Source of the DNA: Thioclava sediminum
GTDB taxonomy: Bacteria; Pseudomonadota; Alphaproteobacteria; Rhodobacterales; Rhodobacteraceae
Direction: 5' to 3'
Assembly: GCF_002020355.1 (NCBI RefSeq)
Contig: NZ_MPZV01000002.1
Span: 372,001-436,000 of the forward strand
DNA length: 64,000 bases
Part shown: in pieces, positions 9,755 through 17,933 of the stretch
Layout: each line of letters opens with the position of its first letter
How positions within the stretch are numbered: position 1 is the stretch's first letter
The notes under the pieces: generated by a model
What the model saw: only the letters and a program-made list of their open reading frames with translations
Database searches by the model: none
Told to the model about the DNA's origin: nothing
Made by a program: the position numbers and the translations under genes

Positions 9755-10795
9755 ATGAGCGAGCAAGCGCAACCCCTCAACGCCAATTTCAAACCGCGGA
9801 TCTTCTCCGGCATCCAGCCTTCTGGCGGGCTGACGCTGGGCAACTATCTGGGCGCGCTCAAGCGCTTTGCCCAGAAGCAGGACGAAGGGATCGAGACGAT
9901 CTACTGCCTCGTCGACCTGCACGCGATCACGGTTTGGCAGGAGCCCGACGCGCTGCGCCGCAACACCCGCGAGGCGGCTGCCGCCTTCATCGCCTCGGGC
10001 GTCGATCCGAAACGCTCGATCCTGTTCAACCAGAGCCAGGTCTCGGCCCATGCCGAACTGGCCTGGGCGTTCAATTGCGTCGCGCGTCTGGGCTGGATGA
10101 ACCGGATGACCCAGTTTAAGGACAAGGCGGGCAAGAATGCCGAGAAGGCTAGCCTCGGCCTCTACGCCTACCCCGCGCTGATGGCCGCCGATATTCTGCT
10201 GTATCATGCGACGATGGTGCCGGTGGGCGAGGATCAGAAGCAGCATGTGGAGCTGACCCGCGACATCGCGGCCAAGTTCAACCACGACTACGAGACCGAG
10301 TTCTTCCCCGCCCCCGAGCCGCTGATCGAAGGCGCCGCCACCCGCGTGATGTCCCTGCGCGACGGCACCAAGAAGATGTCGAAATCCGACCCGTCGGATG
10401 CAAGCCGCATCAACCTGACCGACGATGCCGACACGATCGCCAAGAAGATCCGCAAGGCCGTGACCGACCCCGAGCCTCTGCCCTCGGATCTCGACGGGCT
10501 CAAGGACCGGGCCGAGGCGCGCAACCTTGTGAACATCTACGCCGCGCTGGCCGACATGACGCCGACGCAGGTGCTGGGCGAATATGGCGGCGAGGGCTTC
10601 GGCAAGTTCAAACCGGCGCTGGCGGAACTGGCGGTCGCGAAACTTGCTCCGATCTCGGACGAGATGACCCGGCTGATGAACGACCCCTCCGAGATCGACA
10701 ATATCCTCGGCGACGGCGCGAACCGGGCCGACGAGATCGCGCAGCCGATCCTGGGCAAGACGCTCGAGATCATGGGGATGATCCGCTCGCGCTAA
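9755..10795 (+). CDS. trpS: tryptophan--tRNA ligase
   Basis: Class I aminoacyl-tRNA synthetase, 346 aa, that charges tRNA-Trp. The HIGH-equivalent lies in [13 protein letters not shown] and the KMSKS loop is intact ([14 protein letters not shown]); [10 protein letters not shown] and the [12 protein letters not shown] segment are also typical. An upstream in-frame ATG at 9623 would add 44 residues without similarity. The ATG at 9755 has AGGAG nine bases upstream and gives the normal family N terminus. It is followed by the composite palindromic repeat at 10817-10990. Confidence 0.97.
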   Translation: MSEQAQPLNANFKPRIFSGIQPSGGLTLGNYLGALKRFAQKQDEGIETIYCLVDLHAITVWQEPDALRRNTREAAAAFIASGVDPKRSILFNQSQVSAHAELAWAFNCVARLGWMNRMTQFKDKAGKNAEKASLGLYAYPALMAADILLYHATMVPVGEDQKQHVELTRDIAAKFNHDYETEFFPAPEPLIEGAATRVMSLRDGTKKMSKSDPSDASRINLTDDADTIAKKIRKAVTDPEPLPSDLDGLKDRAEARNLVNIYAALADMTPTQVLGEYGGEGFGKFKPALAELAVAKLAPISDEMTRLMNDPSEIDNILGDGANRADEIAQPILGKTLEIMGMIRSR

Positions 10796-10816
10796 GCGCG
10801 GCAAAACCAAAGCAAG

Positions 10817-10990
10817 AGGGGGCTCTGGCCCCCCGTCGCCGTAGGGCGACAAGACTTAAGGGCGAGGGGGCTCTGCCCCCTCGGGCTTTCGCCCTCCCCC
10901 GGGATATTTCAACCAAGCCGAAACGCATCTTCCTCTTGGCAGAAATATCCCGGGGGAGGCGCGGCACGCGCCGGGGGCGGAGCCCCCTTG
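10817..10990. repeat. composite palindromic intergenic repeat (CCCGGGATATTTC family), copy A
   Basis: Between trpS and the next gene lie stacked inverted repeats: a GGGGGC-TCTG-GCCCCC-type hairpin (from 10818), a 30-bp segment at 10831-10860 that recurs exactly in inverted orientation at 50873-50902, a second G/C hairpin (GGGGGCTCTGCCCCC, 10866-10880), and a perfect 15-bp inverted repeat CCCCCGGGATATTTC (10896-10910 / 10942-10956) with a 31-base loop. It is the same element as at 50735-50912 and in part at 15729-15782. It probably helps end trpS transcription. Confidence 0.8.
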
Positions 10991-11047
10991 CCGCCGCCCA
11001 CGGCCCGCACTACGCTTCGGCAACAAGAGCTTACGAGCGGACCTCCC

Positions 11048-11746
11048 ATGCGTATCGGCATCCTCCAAACCGGCCAATCCCCCGACGTTCTGCGCGACAA
11101 GGCGGGCGACTATCCTGACATGTTCGAAGCGCTGCTCGCCGGGCGCGGCCTAGACTTCCAACGCTACGACGTCGAGCATATGCACTTCCCCGAAAGCGTG
11201 CATGACTGCGACGGCTGGTTGATCACCGGCTCGCGCCACGGCGCTTATGAAGATCATCCTTTCATCAAACCGCTCGAGACGTTCATCCGCGACGCCCATG
11301 CCGAGAATGTCCCGATGGTGGGTATCTGTTTCGGCCATCAGATCATCGCGCAGGCGCTTGGCGGCAAGGTCGAGAAATTCTCCGGCGGCTGGGCCGTGGG
11401 TCCGCAGGATTATAATTTCGGCGGCGAGGTGATCGCGCTCAACGCTTGGCATCAGGATCAGGTGACCGAGCTGCCGCCGGGCGCGACCCCGATCGCCGAA
11501 AATGATTTCTGCGCCTACCCCGCGCTTGCCTATGGCGACACGATCTTCACCGTCCAGCCCCACCCCGAATTTCCCGACGCATTCGTCGAAGGGCTGATGG
11601 ATACACGCGGGCGCGGCGTCGTGCCCGATGACCTGATGAAGGCCGCCCGGACGCGGCTCGGGCAGCCCAACGGCGCGTCCCGGATCGCCGAGCGCATCGC
11701 CGAATTCTTCCTCAAGACAAGGGTGCCTGCGCACCCGGAAAGCTGA
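11048..11746 (+). CDS. type 1 glutamine amidotransferase (GMP-synthase-like)
   Basis: A 232-aa class I glutaminase-fold protein with the nucleophile in VGICFGHQIIAQALGG and the His-Glu pair in VQPHPEF; the oxyanion segment WLITGSRHGAYED is present. It matches the stand-alone GMP-synthase-like amidotransferases rather than the PuuD group. It is the first gene of a three-gene run with a glutamine-synthetase-like ligase (4-bp gap) and an FAD oxidase. The context suggests it releases glutamate from a gamma-glutamyl amide, as PuuD does, but this is inference. ATG 11048 was chosen over an upstream in-frame ATG because the family starts at MRIGILQTGQ. Confidence 0.85.
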   Translation: MRIGILQTGQSPDVLRDKAGDYPDMFEALLAGRGLDFQRYDVEHMHFPESVHDCDGWLITGSRHGAYEDHPFIKPLETFIRDAHAENVPMVGICFGHQIIAQALGGKVEKFSGGWAVGPQDYNFGGEVIALNAWHQDQVTELPPGATPIAENDFCAYPALAYGDTIFTVQPHPEFPDAFVEGLMDTRGRGVVPDDLMKAARTRLGQPNGASRIAERIAEFFLKTRVPAHPES

Positions 11747-11749
11747 CCG

Positions 11750-13114
11750 ATGAGCGACATGAAGGACTGGACCGACCGTATTCCGCAGGCCGCACGCGAT
11801 TACATCGAAGGTCGGCGTCTCGACGAGGTGGAGTGCATTGTCGCCGATATCGCAGGGGTCGCGCGCGGCAAGGCGATGCCCGCGTCGAAATTCAAGTTTC
11901 AGGATCGGTTCTTCCTGCCGAACTCGATCTTTCTGCAGACGATCACCGGCGAATGGACGGACAACCCCTCGGGCGCTTTCACCGAGCCGGACATGATCCT
12001 GACGCCCGATTTCTCGACCGCGACGGCCGCACCGTGGACGGCGGACTGGACCTTGCAGATCATCCACGACGTCGAGGACCAGCAGGGCAATCCGGTGCCG
12101 ATCGCGCCGCGCAACGTGCTCAAACGCGTGCTCGCGCTCTATGAGGCAGAGGGCTGGGTGCCGGTCGTCGCCCCCGAGATGGAATTCTTCCTCGTCGCAC
12201 GCAACGTGGACCCGAACCAGCCGATCATCCCGCCGATGGGGCGCTCGGGGCGTCGCGCGGCCGCCAAGCAGGCCTATTCGATGTCGGCGGTCGATGAATA
12301 CGGCAAGGTCATCGACGACATCTACGATTTCGCCGAGCTTCAGGGCTTCGAGATCGACGGCATCCTGCAGGAGGGCGGCGCCGGTCAGATCGAGATCAAC
12401 CTCGCCCATGGCGACCCAGTCGAACTGGCCGACCAGATTTTCTACTTCAAGCGGCTGATCCGCGAGGCCGCCCTGCGTCAGGATTGCTTCGCCACCTTCA
12501 TGGCGAAACCGATCGAGGGCGAGCCGGGCTCGGCCATGCATATCCACCAATCGGTGATCGACACCAAGACCGGCCAGAACATCTTTTCCGACAAGAATGG
12601 CGGCGAGACGGAAGCCTTCCTGCATTGCATCGCGGGGCTTCAGACGCACCTGCCCGCGGTGATCGCGCTGCTGGCGCCTTACGTTAACAGCTATCGCCGC
12701 TATGTGCCGGATTTCGCAGCGCCCATAAATCTCGAATGGGGTCGCGACAACCGCACGACGGGCCTGCGGGTGCCGATCTCGGGCCCAGCGGCGCGACGGA
12801 TCGAGAACCGTCTGGCGGGGATGGATTGCAACCCATATCTCGGGCTCGCCGCCTCGCTCGCTTGTGCCTATCTGGGCCTCAAGGAAAAGCAGATGCCGAA
12901 GCCCGAATGTCTGGGCGACGCCTATATGTCGGCCGAGGACGTGCCGGTGAATCTGGGCGATGCGCTCGATCTCTTCTCGGAAAGCGCGCCGATCCGCGAC
13001 GTGCTGGGGCCGGAATTCTGCGCGGTCTACGAGGCGGTCAAGCGAAACGAATACAAGGAATTCCTGCAGGTAATCTCGCCATGGGAGCGCGAGCATCTGC
13101 TGATGAACGTGTGA
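11750..13114 (+). CDS. glutamine synthetase family protein (gamma-glutamylputrescine synthetase-like)
   Basis: A 454-aa member of the GS-like ligases. The ATP/Glu-binding region is visible in EMEFFLV (metal-binding Glu), GGAGQIEINLAHGDP, SAMHIHQSV and the R-rich NRTTGLRVPISGPAARRIENR segment. The N-terminal region (VECIVADIAGVARGKAMPASKF) matches the PuuA/GlnT group rather than GlnA. Adjacency to an FAD oxidase of the PuuB type supports gamma-glutamylation of putrescine or another amine for catabolism. The exact amine substrate cannot be told from sequence. Confidence 0.88.
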   Translation: MSDMKDWTDRIPQAARDYIEGRRLDEVECIVADIAGVARGKAMPASKFKFQDRFFLPNSIFLQTITGEWTDNPSGAFTEPDMILTPDFSTATAAPWTADWTLQIIHDVEDQQGNPVPIAPRNVLKRVLALYEAEGWVPVVAPEMEFFLVARNVDPNQPIIPPMGRSGRRAAAKQAYSMSAVDEYGKVIDDIYDFAELQGFEIDGILQEGGAGQIEINLAHGDPVELADQIFYFKRLIREAALRQDCFATFMAKPIEGEPGSAMHIHQSVIDTKTGQNIFSDKNGGETEAFLHCIAGLQTHLPAVIALLAPYVNSYRRYVPDFAAPINLEWGRDNRTTGLRVPISGPAARRIENRLAGMDCNPYLGLAASLACAYLGLKEKQMPKPECLGDAYMSAEDVPVNLGDALDLFSESAPIRDVLGPEFCAVYEAVKRNEYKEFLQVISPWEREHLLMNV

Positions 13115-13118
13115 TGCG

Positions 13119-14420
13119 ATGAACCTGCTCTTCGCCAATGACCGCAAGGGCGAGCACGCGCCGAGCTATTACGCAGCGACCGCGCTGACCGACCGGCGCT
13201 GGCCCGAGTTGAAGGGCCGCCACCGCGCAGATGTCTGCGTCGTGGGCGGCGGCTTTACCGGCCTCTCGGCGGCGCTGCATCTGGCGGAGAAGGGCTATTC
13301 GGTGCGGCTGCTGGAGGCCCATCGCGTGGGTTTCGGGGCGTCGGGACGAAATGGCGGGCAGGTCGGCTCGGGCCAGCGGCTGGAGCAGGACGACCTGGAG
13401 AAAGCCCACGGTCCCGAAATGGCGCGCAGGCTCTGGGATATCGGCGAAGACGCGAAGGCGCTGATCCGCGACCTGATCGCGCGCTACGAGATGGACGTGA
13501 CCTTCCATCCCGGCATCGCCCATGCCTGCCGGACGCAATCCGAGGTCGCGCATTCGCATCACATGGCGGAGAAACTGGCCCGCGATTACGGCTACGATCA
13601 GGTGGAGCCGCTCTCGCGCGAAGCTTTGCACGCGATCCTGCCCTCGGAGGCCTATCTCGGCGGCGATATCGATCGGGGCGCGGGGCATCTGCATCCGCTG
13701 AACTTCGCCCAAGCCTTGGCGCTTGCCTGCGAGAAGGCGGGCGTGACGATCCATGAGGGCTCGCTCGTCCATCATATCCGCCCCGGCGAGCCGGTGCGCG
13801 TGCAGACCGAACACGGCCATATCGATGCCGATCACCTGATCTTCGCGGCCAACGGCTATCTGGGAAACCTCGCGCCGCGTGTGGCCTCGCATGTGATGCC
13901 GATCAACAATTTCATCGTCGCGACAGAGCCGCTGGGGCCGCGCGTGGCCGAAGTGCTGCGCGAGAACGTCGCCGTCGCGGATACGAAATTCGTGGTGAAC
14001 TACTGGCGGCTCTCTGACGACAATCGCCTGCTCTTCGGCGGCGGCGAAAGCTATGGCTACAAGTTCCCCGACATCGTGCAGACCGTGCGCAAACCGATGC
14101 TGGAGGTCTACCCCTCCCTTGCGAATGTGAAGATCGACTACGCTTGGGGCGGCACGCTCGCGATCACCCGCACCCGGATGCCCTATTTCGCACGGCCTTT
14201 GAAAAACGCGCTCTCGGCCAGCGGTTTCTCGGGCCATGGAGTAGCGATGGGCACGATGGCGGGCAAGATCATGGCCGAGGCCGTCGCGGGTCAGGCCGAG
14301 CGCTTCGACCTGATGGCCGGGCTGAAAGTGCCGGGCTTCCCGGGCGGCTCGCTCCTGCGCAGCCCGCTTCTGGTCGCCGCGATGACGTGGTTCTCGATGC
14401 GCGACAAGCTGGGGATCTAG
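13119..14420 (+). CDS. FAD-dependent oxidoreductase, gamma-glutamylputrescine oxidase-like
   Basis: A 433-aa DAO-family flavoprotein. The N-terminal FAD-binding motif is VCVVGGGFTGLSAALHLAEK (about 39-58), followed by GFGASGRNGGQVGSG; the C-terminal substrate/FAD region has WGGTLAITRTRMPYF and SGFSGHGVAMGTMAGK. This pattern is characteristic of the PuuB/OrdL group, which oxidises gamma-glutamylated amines to aldehydes with H2O2 release. It starts 4 bases after the glutamine-synthetase-like gene, so the trio is probably one operon for amine utilisation. Confidence 0.88.
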   Translation: MNLLFANDRKGEHAPSYYAATALTDRRWPELKGRHRADVCVVGGGFTGLSAALHLAEKGYSVRLLEAHRVGFGASGRNGGQVGSGQRLEQDDLEKAHGPEMARRLWDIGEDAKALIRDLIARYEMDVTFHPGIAHACRTQSEVAHSHHMAEKLARDYGYDQVEPLSREALHAILPSEAYLGGDIDRGAGHLHPLNFAQALALACEKAGVTIHEGSLVHHIRPGEPVRVQTEHGHIDADHLIFAANGYLGNLAPRVASHVMPINNFIVATEPLGPRVAEVLRENVAVADTKFVVNYWRLSDDNRLLFGGGESYGYKFPDIVQTVRKPMLEVYPSLANVKIDYAWGGTLAITRTRMPYFARPLKNALSASGFSGHGVAMGTMAGKIMAEAVAGQAERFDLMAGLKVPGFPGGSLLRSPLLVAAMTWFSMRDKLGI

Positions 14421-14493
14421 GCAAGCCGCCGCCGCCTCAAATTTGGTCATGAATTCTTCATTGGCGCGAAAAGCGGCATTCGTGTAAAGAAAA

Positions 14494-14512
14494 CCTGAAA
14501 GTCAGTTTCAGG
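14494..14512 (+). promoter_or_regulatory. inverted repeat overlapping the ribosome-binding site of the DegT gene
   Basis: CCTGAAA-GTCAG-TTTCAGG forms a perfect 7-bp stem ending 10 bases before the ATG at 14523. The right arm contains the AGG that serves as the Shine-Dalgarno. It could be an operator or an RNA hairpin that limits ribosome access; either is inference. Confidence 0.4.
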
Positions 14513-14522
14513 ATATCTTGCC

Positions 14523-15707
14523 ATGCCGCGTGACGGACAGACCGCCCCGAATTGCTATGACGCCGAGGCCATCCCCGAGGCCGCCCGAGCCGAGATCGAA
14601 CGCCTCCTGACCAGCGGAGACCTCTTCCGCTACACCTCCGCAGACGCGCCGGTCGCCAAGCTGGAAGCCGAATTCGCCGAATTCATGGGCGTGAAATACG
14701 CGGTCGCCGTGTCGTCGTGCTCGCAGGCGCTGTTCCTGTCGATGAAGGCGCTCGACCTGCCGCGCGGGGCACGCGTGCTGGTCCCGGCCTTCACCTTCGC
14801 CGCCGTCCCCTCCGCCATCGTCCATGCCGATTGCGTGCCGGTGCTGGTCGAAGTCGGTTCCAACTTCCGCATCGACCTCGACGATTTCCGCGCGAAATTC
14901 GACGACAGCATCGACGCGGTGCTGATCAGCCACATGCGCGGCCACACCTCCGACATGGACGCGATCATGGAGCTGGCCACCGAGAAGGACGTGCCGGTGA
15001 TCGAAGACGCCGCGCATTCGCTCGGCACGCTCTGGAACGGCAAGAAGATCGGCACGATCGGCAAGATCGGCTGCCTCTCCTTCCAGTCCTACAAGCTGAT
15101 CAACGCGGGCGAAGGCGGCATCCTGCTGACCGACGATCCGGAACTCGCCGCCCGCGCGGTGATCATGTCGGGCGCCTACGAGCATAACTGGAAGAAGCAT
15201 CCCGGCCTGCAGAACAGCTTCCATCACTGGCAAAACAAGCTTCCGCTGTACAATTGCCGGATGCAGAACCTCTCCGCCGCCGTCATCCGCCCGCAGATCG
15301 CGGAAGTGGAGCGCCGTGTGAACGATGGCCGCGCGAACCACGACTATGTCGCCGAGCGACTTAACACGAGCGACTGGCTCGACGTGCCGCCGCCGCTCGG
15401 CCCCGAAACCCGCGCCCCGGATTCGCTGCAGTTCAACCTCGCGGGCGATTGGTCCGACGACGAGGCCCGCAAGCTGCAAGCGGAGACGAAAGCCCGCGGT
15501 GTCAGCGTGCAGGTCTTCGGTCTCAGCCAAGATAACGCGCGCGCCTTCTGGAACTGGCAGTTCCTTGGTGACGTGCCGGAGCTGCCGAAGACCCGCGCCA
15601 TGCTGATGCGCGCCTGCGATACACGCCTGCCCGCACGCCTCAAGCAGCCCGATCTGGATTACATCGCCGATGCGATCCTGGAGGCGGTCAAAGTCGTTAA
15701 GGGTTAA
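14523..15707 (+). CDS. DegT/DnrJ/EryC1/StrS family aminotransferase
   Basis: A 394-aa PLP enzyme of the sugar-aminotransferase (SHMT-like) family. Visible signatures are AVSSCSQALF, PAFTFAAVPSAI, VIEDAAHSLG (PLP-contact Asp162) and SFQSYKLINAGEGG with the predicted Schiff-base Lys191. Family members usually aminate nucleotide-linked 4- or 3-keto sugars, but no sugar-nucleotide or capsule genes are nearby, so the substrate is open. A hairpin overlaps the ribosome-binding site, and a CCCGGG-family repeat with a GC-rich hairpin follows the stop. Confidence 0.88.
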   Translation: MPRDGQTAPNCYDAEAIPEAARAEIERLLTSGDLFRYTSADAPVAKLEAEFAEFMGVKYAVAVSSCSQALFLSMKALDLPRGARVLVPAFTFAAVPSAIVHADCVPVLVEVGSNFRIDLDDFRAKFDDSIDAVLISHMRGHTSDMDAIMELATEKDVPVIEDAAHSLGTLWNGKKIGTIGKIGCLSFQSYKLINAGEGGILLTDDPELAARAVIMSGAYEHNWKKHPGLQNSFHHWQNKLPLYNCRMQNLSAAVIRPQIAEVERRVNDGRANHDYVAERLNTSDWLDVPPPLGPETRAPDSLQFNLAGDWSDDEARKLQAETKARGVSVQVFGLSQDNARAFWNWQFLGDVPELPKTRAMLMRACDTRLPARLKQPDLDYIADAILEAVKVVKG

Positions 15708-15728
15708 GGGGCGCTGCCTCTCTTCGCT

Positions 15729-15782
15729 CTTGGAAAATATCCCGGGGGTGAGGCCATCAGGCCGAGGGGGCAGAGCCCCCTC
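15729..15782. repeat. CCCGGGATATTTC-family repeat, half copy C, with terminator-like hairpin
   Basis: CTTGGAAAATATCCCGGGGG (15729-15748) is one arm of the palindrome found complete at 10896-10956 and 50771-50836. It is followed by a G/C hairpin GGGGGCAGAGCCCCC (about 15766-15780). It fills the gap between the convergent DegT and CoA-binding genes and probably terminates both. Confidence 0.7.
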
Positions 15783-15783
15783 T

Positions 15784-16203
15784 TCAACCCGCCATCACGC
15801 GCGGATAGTCGATCTTCGGGCAGCGGTTCATCACGACCTTCACGCCCTGCCCGCGGGCTTTCTCGGCCGCCGCGTCATGGGACACGCCAAGCTGCATCCA
15901 GATCGTCTTGAGATGCGGCAGATGCGCCAAGGCCTCATCCACGACCTCTGGCACCGCCTCGGAACGGCGGAACACGTCGACCATGTCCACAGCAATTTCG
16001 TCGGGGATAGCGCCGAGATCGGCATAGACCGTCTCGCCCAGCAGTTCCTGCCCGGCGAGGCCGGGATTGACCGGAATCACGCGGTAGCCTTTGGACTGCA
16101 GGAACTGCGCGACCCCATAGGAGGGGCGCTCCGGCTTGTGGGACATGCCGACTACGGCGATCACCTTCGCATTGCCCAGAATGTCGCGAATCTCGTCTTG
16201 CAT
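15784..16203 (-). CDS. CoA-binding domain protein (YccU-like)
   Basis: A 139-aa single-domain Rossmann-fold protein of the CoA_binding_2 family. The nucleotide-binding start is VIAVVGMSHKPERPSYGVAQ, followed by GYRVIPVNPG, VDMVDVFRRSE and IWMQLGVSHDAAAEKA, all typical. Homologues bind CoA in vitro, but no physiological role is established. It is transcribed leftward, downstream of rlmB's structured tail, and convergent with the DegT gene. Confidence 0.88.
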   Translation of the reverse strand: MQDEIRDILGNAKVIAVVGMSHKPERPSYGVAQFLQSKGYRVIPVNPGLAGQELLGETVYADLGAIPDEIAVDMVDVFRRSEAVPEVVDEALAHLPHLKTIWMQLGVSHDAAAEKARGQGVKVVMNRCPKIDYPRVMAG

Positions 16204-16233
16204 CTGAAACCTCTACTTTGTCGCAGCCCTCTA

Positions 16234-16268
16234 AGAAAAATGCGCCCAAGCCTTAAAGGCTGGGCGCA
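16234..16268 (-). terminator. Rho-independent terminator downstream of rlmB
   Basis: On the minus strand TGCGCCCAGCCTTTAAGG pairs with CTTGGGCGCA, a near-perfect stem, followed directly by TTTTT (complement of 16236-16240). It ends transcripts coming from rlmB, or from a small RNA encoded at 16269-16396, before the CoA-binding gene. Confidence 0.75.
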
Positions 16269-16385
16269 ATAGTGGCGGAACGAGGGACAGTGAACTAGAG
16301 GCGCGGCGGTTCCGAAGCTGCGCCTCTGACAGTGAGATAGGAACGCATCTCACCGCTTTTAAGGTCCATACCCTCATAATCGCGA
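16269..16385 (-). ncRNA. structured 3' UTR of rlmB or candidate small RNA
   Basis: Between the rlmB stop and the terminator there are two further strong stem-loops: GTGAGAT/ATCTCAC (16332-16353) and AGAGGCGC/GCGCCTCT (16297-16327). Three hairpins in a row, the last a T-tailed terminator, is the layout of a small RNA or of a 3' UTR-derived one. No known family was recognised and no separate promoter was identified; it would have to lie within rlmB. Confidence 0.35.
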
Positions 16386-16396
16386 TTTTGTGACCG

Positions 16397-17170
16397 TCAG
16401 CGGCTTGCGGATGCGTAAAGAGACACTGCGGCGGCGTTCGAGACGTTGAGCGACCCGAACTCGCCCGCGAAGGGGATTCGCACCAGACGGTCGCAGGTCT
16501 CGCGGGTCTTCTCGCGCAGGCCCGGCCCTTCGGCGCCCAGAACCAGCGCGACCGGTTCCATTCCCGCCTCGGACAGCCCGTCTTCGAGCGACATCTTGGC
16601 TTCACCCGCAAGCCCGATCAGCCGGAAGCCCATCTGGCGCAGCTCCTCCATCGCATCCGAGAGGTTCTTCACCCGCAGATAGGGCTGACGCTCCAGCGCA
16701 CCGGAGGCGGTTTTCGCCAGCGCACCGGTCTCAGGCGCGGAATGGCGATGCGGCGCGATCACGGCCGCCGCGCCGAAGACCTCCGCCGAGCGCAGGATCG
16801 CGCCCACGTTATGGGGATCGGTCACCCGGTCGAGCAGAACCACGCGGCGCGCATCGTAGCAGACATCCTTCAGCGCGCCCCAATCGAGCGGCTTCACCTC
16901 GAGTGCCGCGCCCTGGTGGACGGAATCGGTCGAGATCGGCACGAATTTGTCGAACTTCCGCACATCGACGATCTCGGGCTCCATGCCGGACACCGCGATC
17001 GCCTCGGCGAGCTTGTCGGCGGCGTTCTTGGAGCAAACCAGCCGCAGCCGCTCGCGCATCGGGTTTTGCAGCGCGTCGCGCACCGCATGCAGGCCGAAGA
17101 GCCACACGGTCTCGGCGGCCGCAGCGCGCTTGGCACGTTCCTTTTCGATCACCCAGACTGGCTTTTTCAT
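16397..17170 (-). CDS. rlmB: 23S rRNA (guanosine2251-2'-O)-methyltransferase
   Basis: A 257-aa SpoU (SPOUT) methyltransferase. The N-terminal substrate-binding domain begins WLFGLHAVRDALQNPMR. The three SPOUT motifs are clear: VTDPHNVGAILRSAEVFGA, PVALVLGAEGPGLREK and IPFAGEFGSLNVSNAAAVSLY, the last two forming the knotted SAM site. An open frame continues 71 codons upstream, but that stretch is the complement of tRNA-Tyr and its promoter. The ATG at 17170 has AAAGGAGA upstream and is the true start. It is divergent from tRNA-Tyr. Confidence 0.95.
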   Translation of the reverse strand: MKKPVWVIEKERAKRAAAAETVWLFGLHAVRDALQNPMRERLRLVCSKNAADKLAEAIAVSGMEPEIVDVRKFDKFVPISTDSVHQGAALEVKPLDWGALKDVCYDARRVVLLDRVTDPHNVGAILRSAEVFGAAAVIAPHRHSAPETGALAKTASGALERQPYLRVKNLSDAMEELRQMGFRLIGLAGEAKMSLEDGLSEAGMEPVALVLGAEGPGLREKTRETCDRLVRIPFAGEFGSLNVSNAAAVSLYASASR

Positions 17171-17257
17171 CGCGGGTCTCCTTTGGCCCCTACCTGCGCG
17201 GAATGGCCTCGTTTGGCAAGCTCTGATCCGGAGGGCAATTTTTCGGCAAACTCTCTC

Positions 17258-17286
17258 TTGACGCCTCCCGCCCCCTTTTGTATCTC
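17258..17286 (+). promoter_or_regulatory. sigma70-type promoter of tRNA-Tyr
   Basis: TTGACG (17258-17263), a 17-base spacer and TATCTC (17281-17286) end 12 bases before the tRNA 5' end. Position and spacing fit a housekeeping promoter. Confidence 0.65.
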
Positions 17287-17298
17287 CCGCCCAGCGTC

Positions 17299-17382
17299 GG
17301 GTGACGTGCTGCAAGGTGCGGCAGCGGACTGTAACTCCGCCGGGGCGACCCACGCCTGGTTCGATTCCAGGGTCACCCACCA
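17299..17382 (+). tRNA. tRNA-Tyr (anticodon GTA)
   Basis: An 84-base class II tRNA. The acceptor stem GGGTGAC/GTCACCC, D-stem GCTG/CGGC with GG in the loop, anticodon stem GCGGA/TCCGC with loop CTGTAAC (anticodon GTA), a long variable arm as expected for Tyr, and T-arm CCTGG-TTCGATT-CCAGG all fold. The CCA end is encoded (17380-17382). It reads UAU and UAC codons. Confidence 0.95.
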
Positions 17383-17460
17383 CTTCCCCTCTTTAGGAAC
17401 TGGTGACACGCGGCTCCCACGGGGGCCGCTGCGTCGAATAGCGCGCATTCGCTGCGTCGT

Positions 17461-17877
17461 TTACTGCAGCACCGCCTTGCGGTTGAACCGCGCCTCTTCC
17501 GTGCTGCCGTCGTCATAGATCAGCTTCACCCGCACCTCGGAGACCGAGCCCTGCGGTTGGCTGACATAGACATTATCGCCCGAGATTGCGTTGGGCTGGG
17601 CCGTGCCTTCGTGGCACTTCTCCATCTTGAAGCTCTTGGTCGGCGGCGCGCCGTTGAAGCCATAGCGAATCTCGCTCAGCCCGCAGCGCCACGCCAGAAG
17701 ATGGGTAAAATAGACCAGATCCTTCCCACCATATTCCCGGATCGCGACCCAGGAATCGCGGGTCATGCCGAGAATCGGGCGCACTTCGGCGGCGGTGGTG
17801 AAATTCTGCGCAGCGACGGGGCCGCTCGACACGAGGCCACACAGCGCCAACGCAGTTAACTTGCTTATCCGTATCAC
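17461..17877 (-). CDS. secreted protein of unknown function
   Basis: A 138-aa protein with a Sec signal peptide (basic start, hydrophobic core, cleavage near VAAQ, about residue 23). The mature part has two Cys (WRCGLSEIRYG and MEKCHEG) that could form a disulfide, and a C-terminal segment SEVRVKLIYDDGSTEEARFN that looks like beta strands. I do not recognise a named family. It is divergent from the GT-like gene and convergent with tRNA-Tyr. Confidence 0.75.
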   Translation of the reverse strand: MIRISKLTALALCGLVSSGPVAAQNFTTAAEVRPILGMTRDSWVAIREYGGKDLVYFTHLLAWRCGLSEIRYGFNGAPPTKSFKMEKCHEGTAQPNAISGDNVYVSQPQGSVSEVRVKLIYDDGSTEEARFNRKAVLQ

Positions 17878-17933
17878 CTTTTACCCCTGAACTTTCTCGC
17901 TATACTGCAACAAACCCTCCGACAGGCGGCAGT

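Noticed and set aside
11150-13147. 665-codon open frame on the minus strand
   Set aside because: Antisense to the amidotransferase and glutamine-synthetase-like genes, which have intact motifs.
17171-17383. N-terminal extension of rlmB
   Set aside because: The extra codons are the reverse complement of tRNA-Tyr and its promoter; a good ribosome-binding site precedes the internal ATG at 17170.
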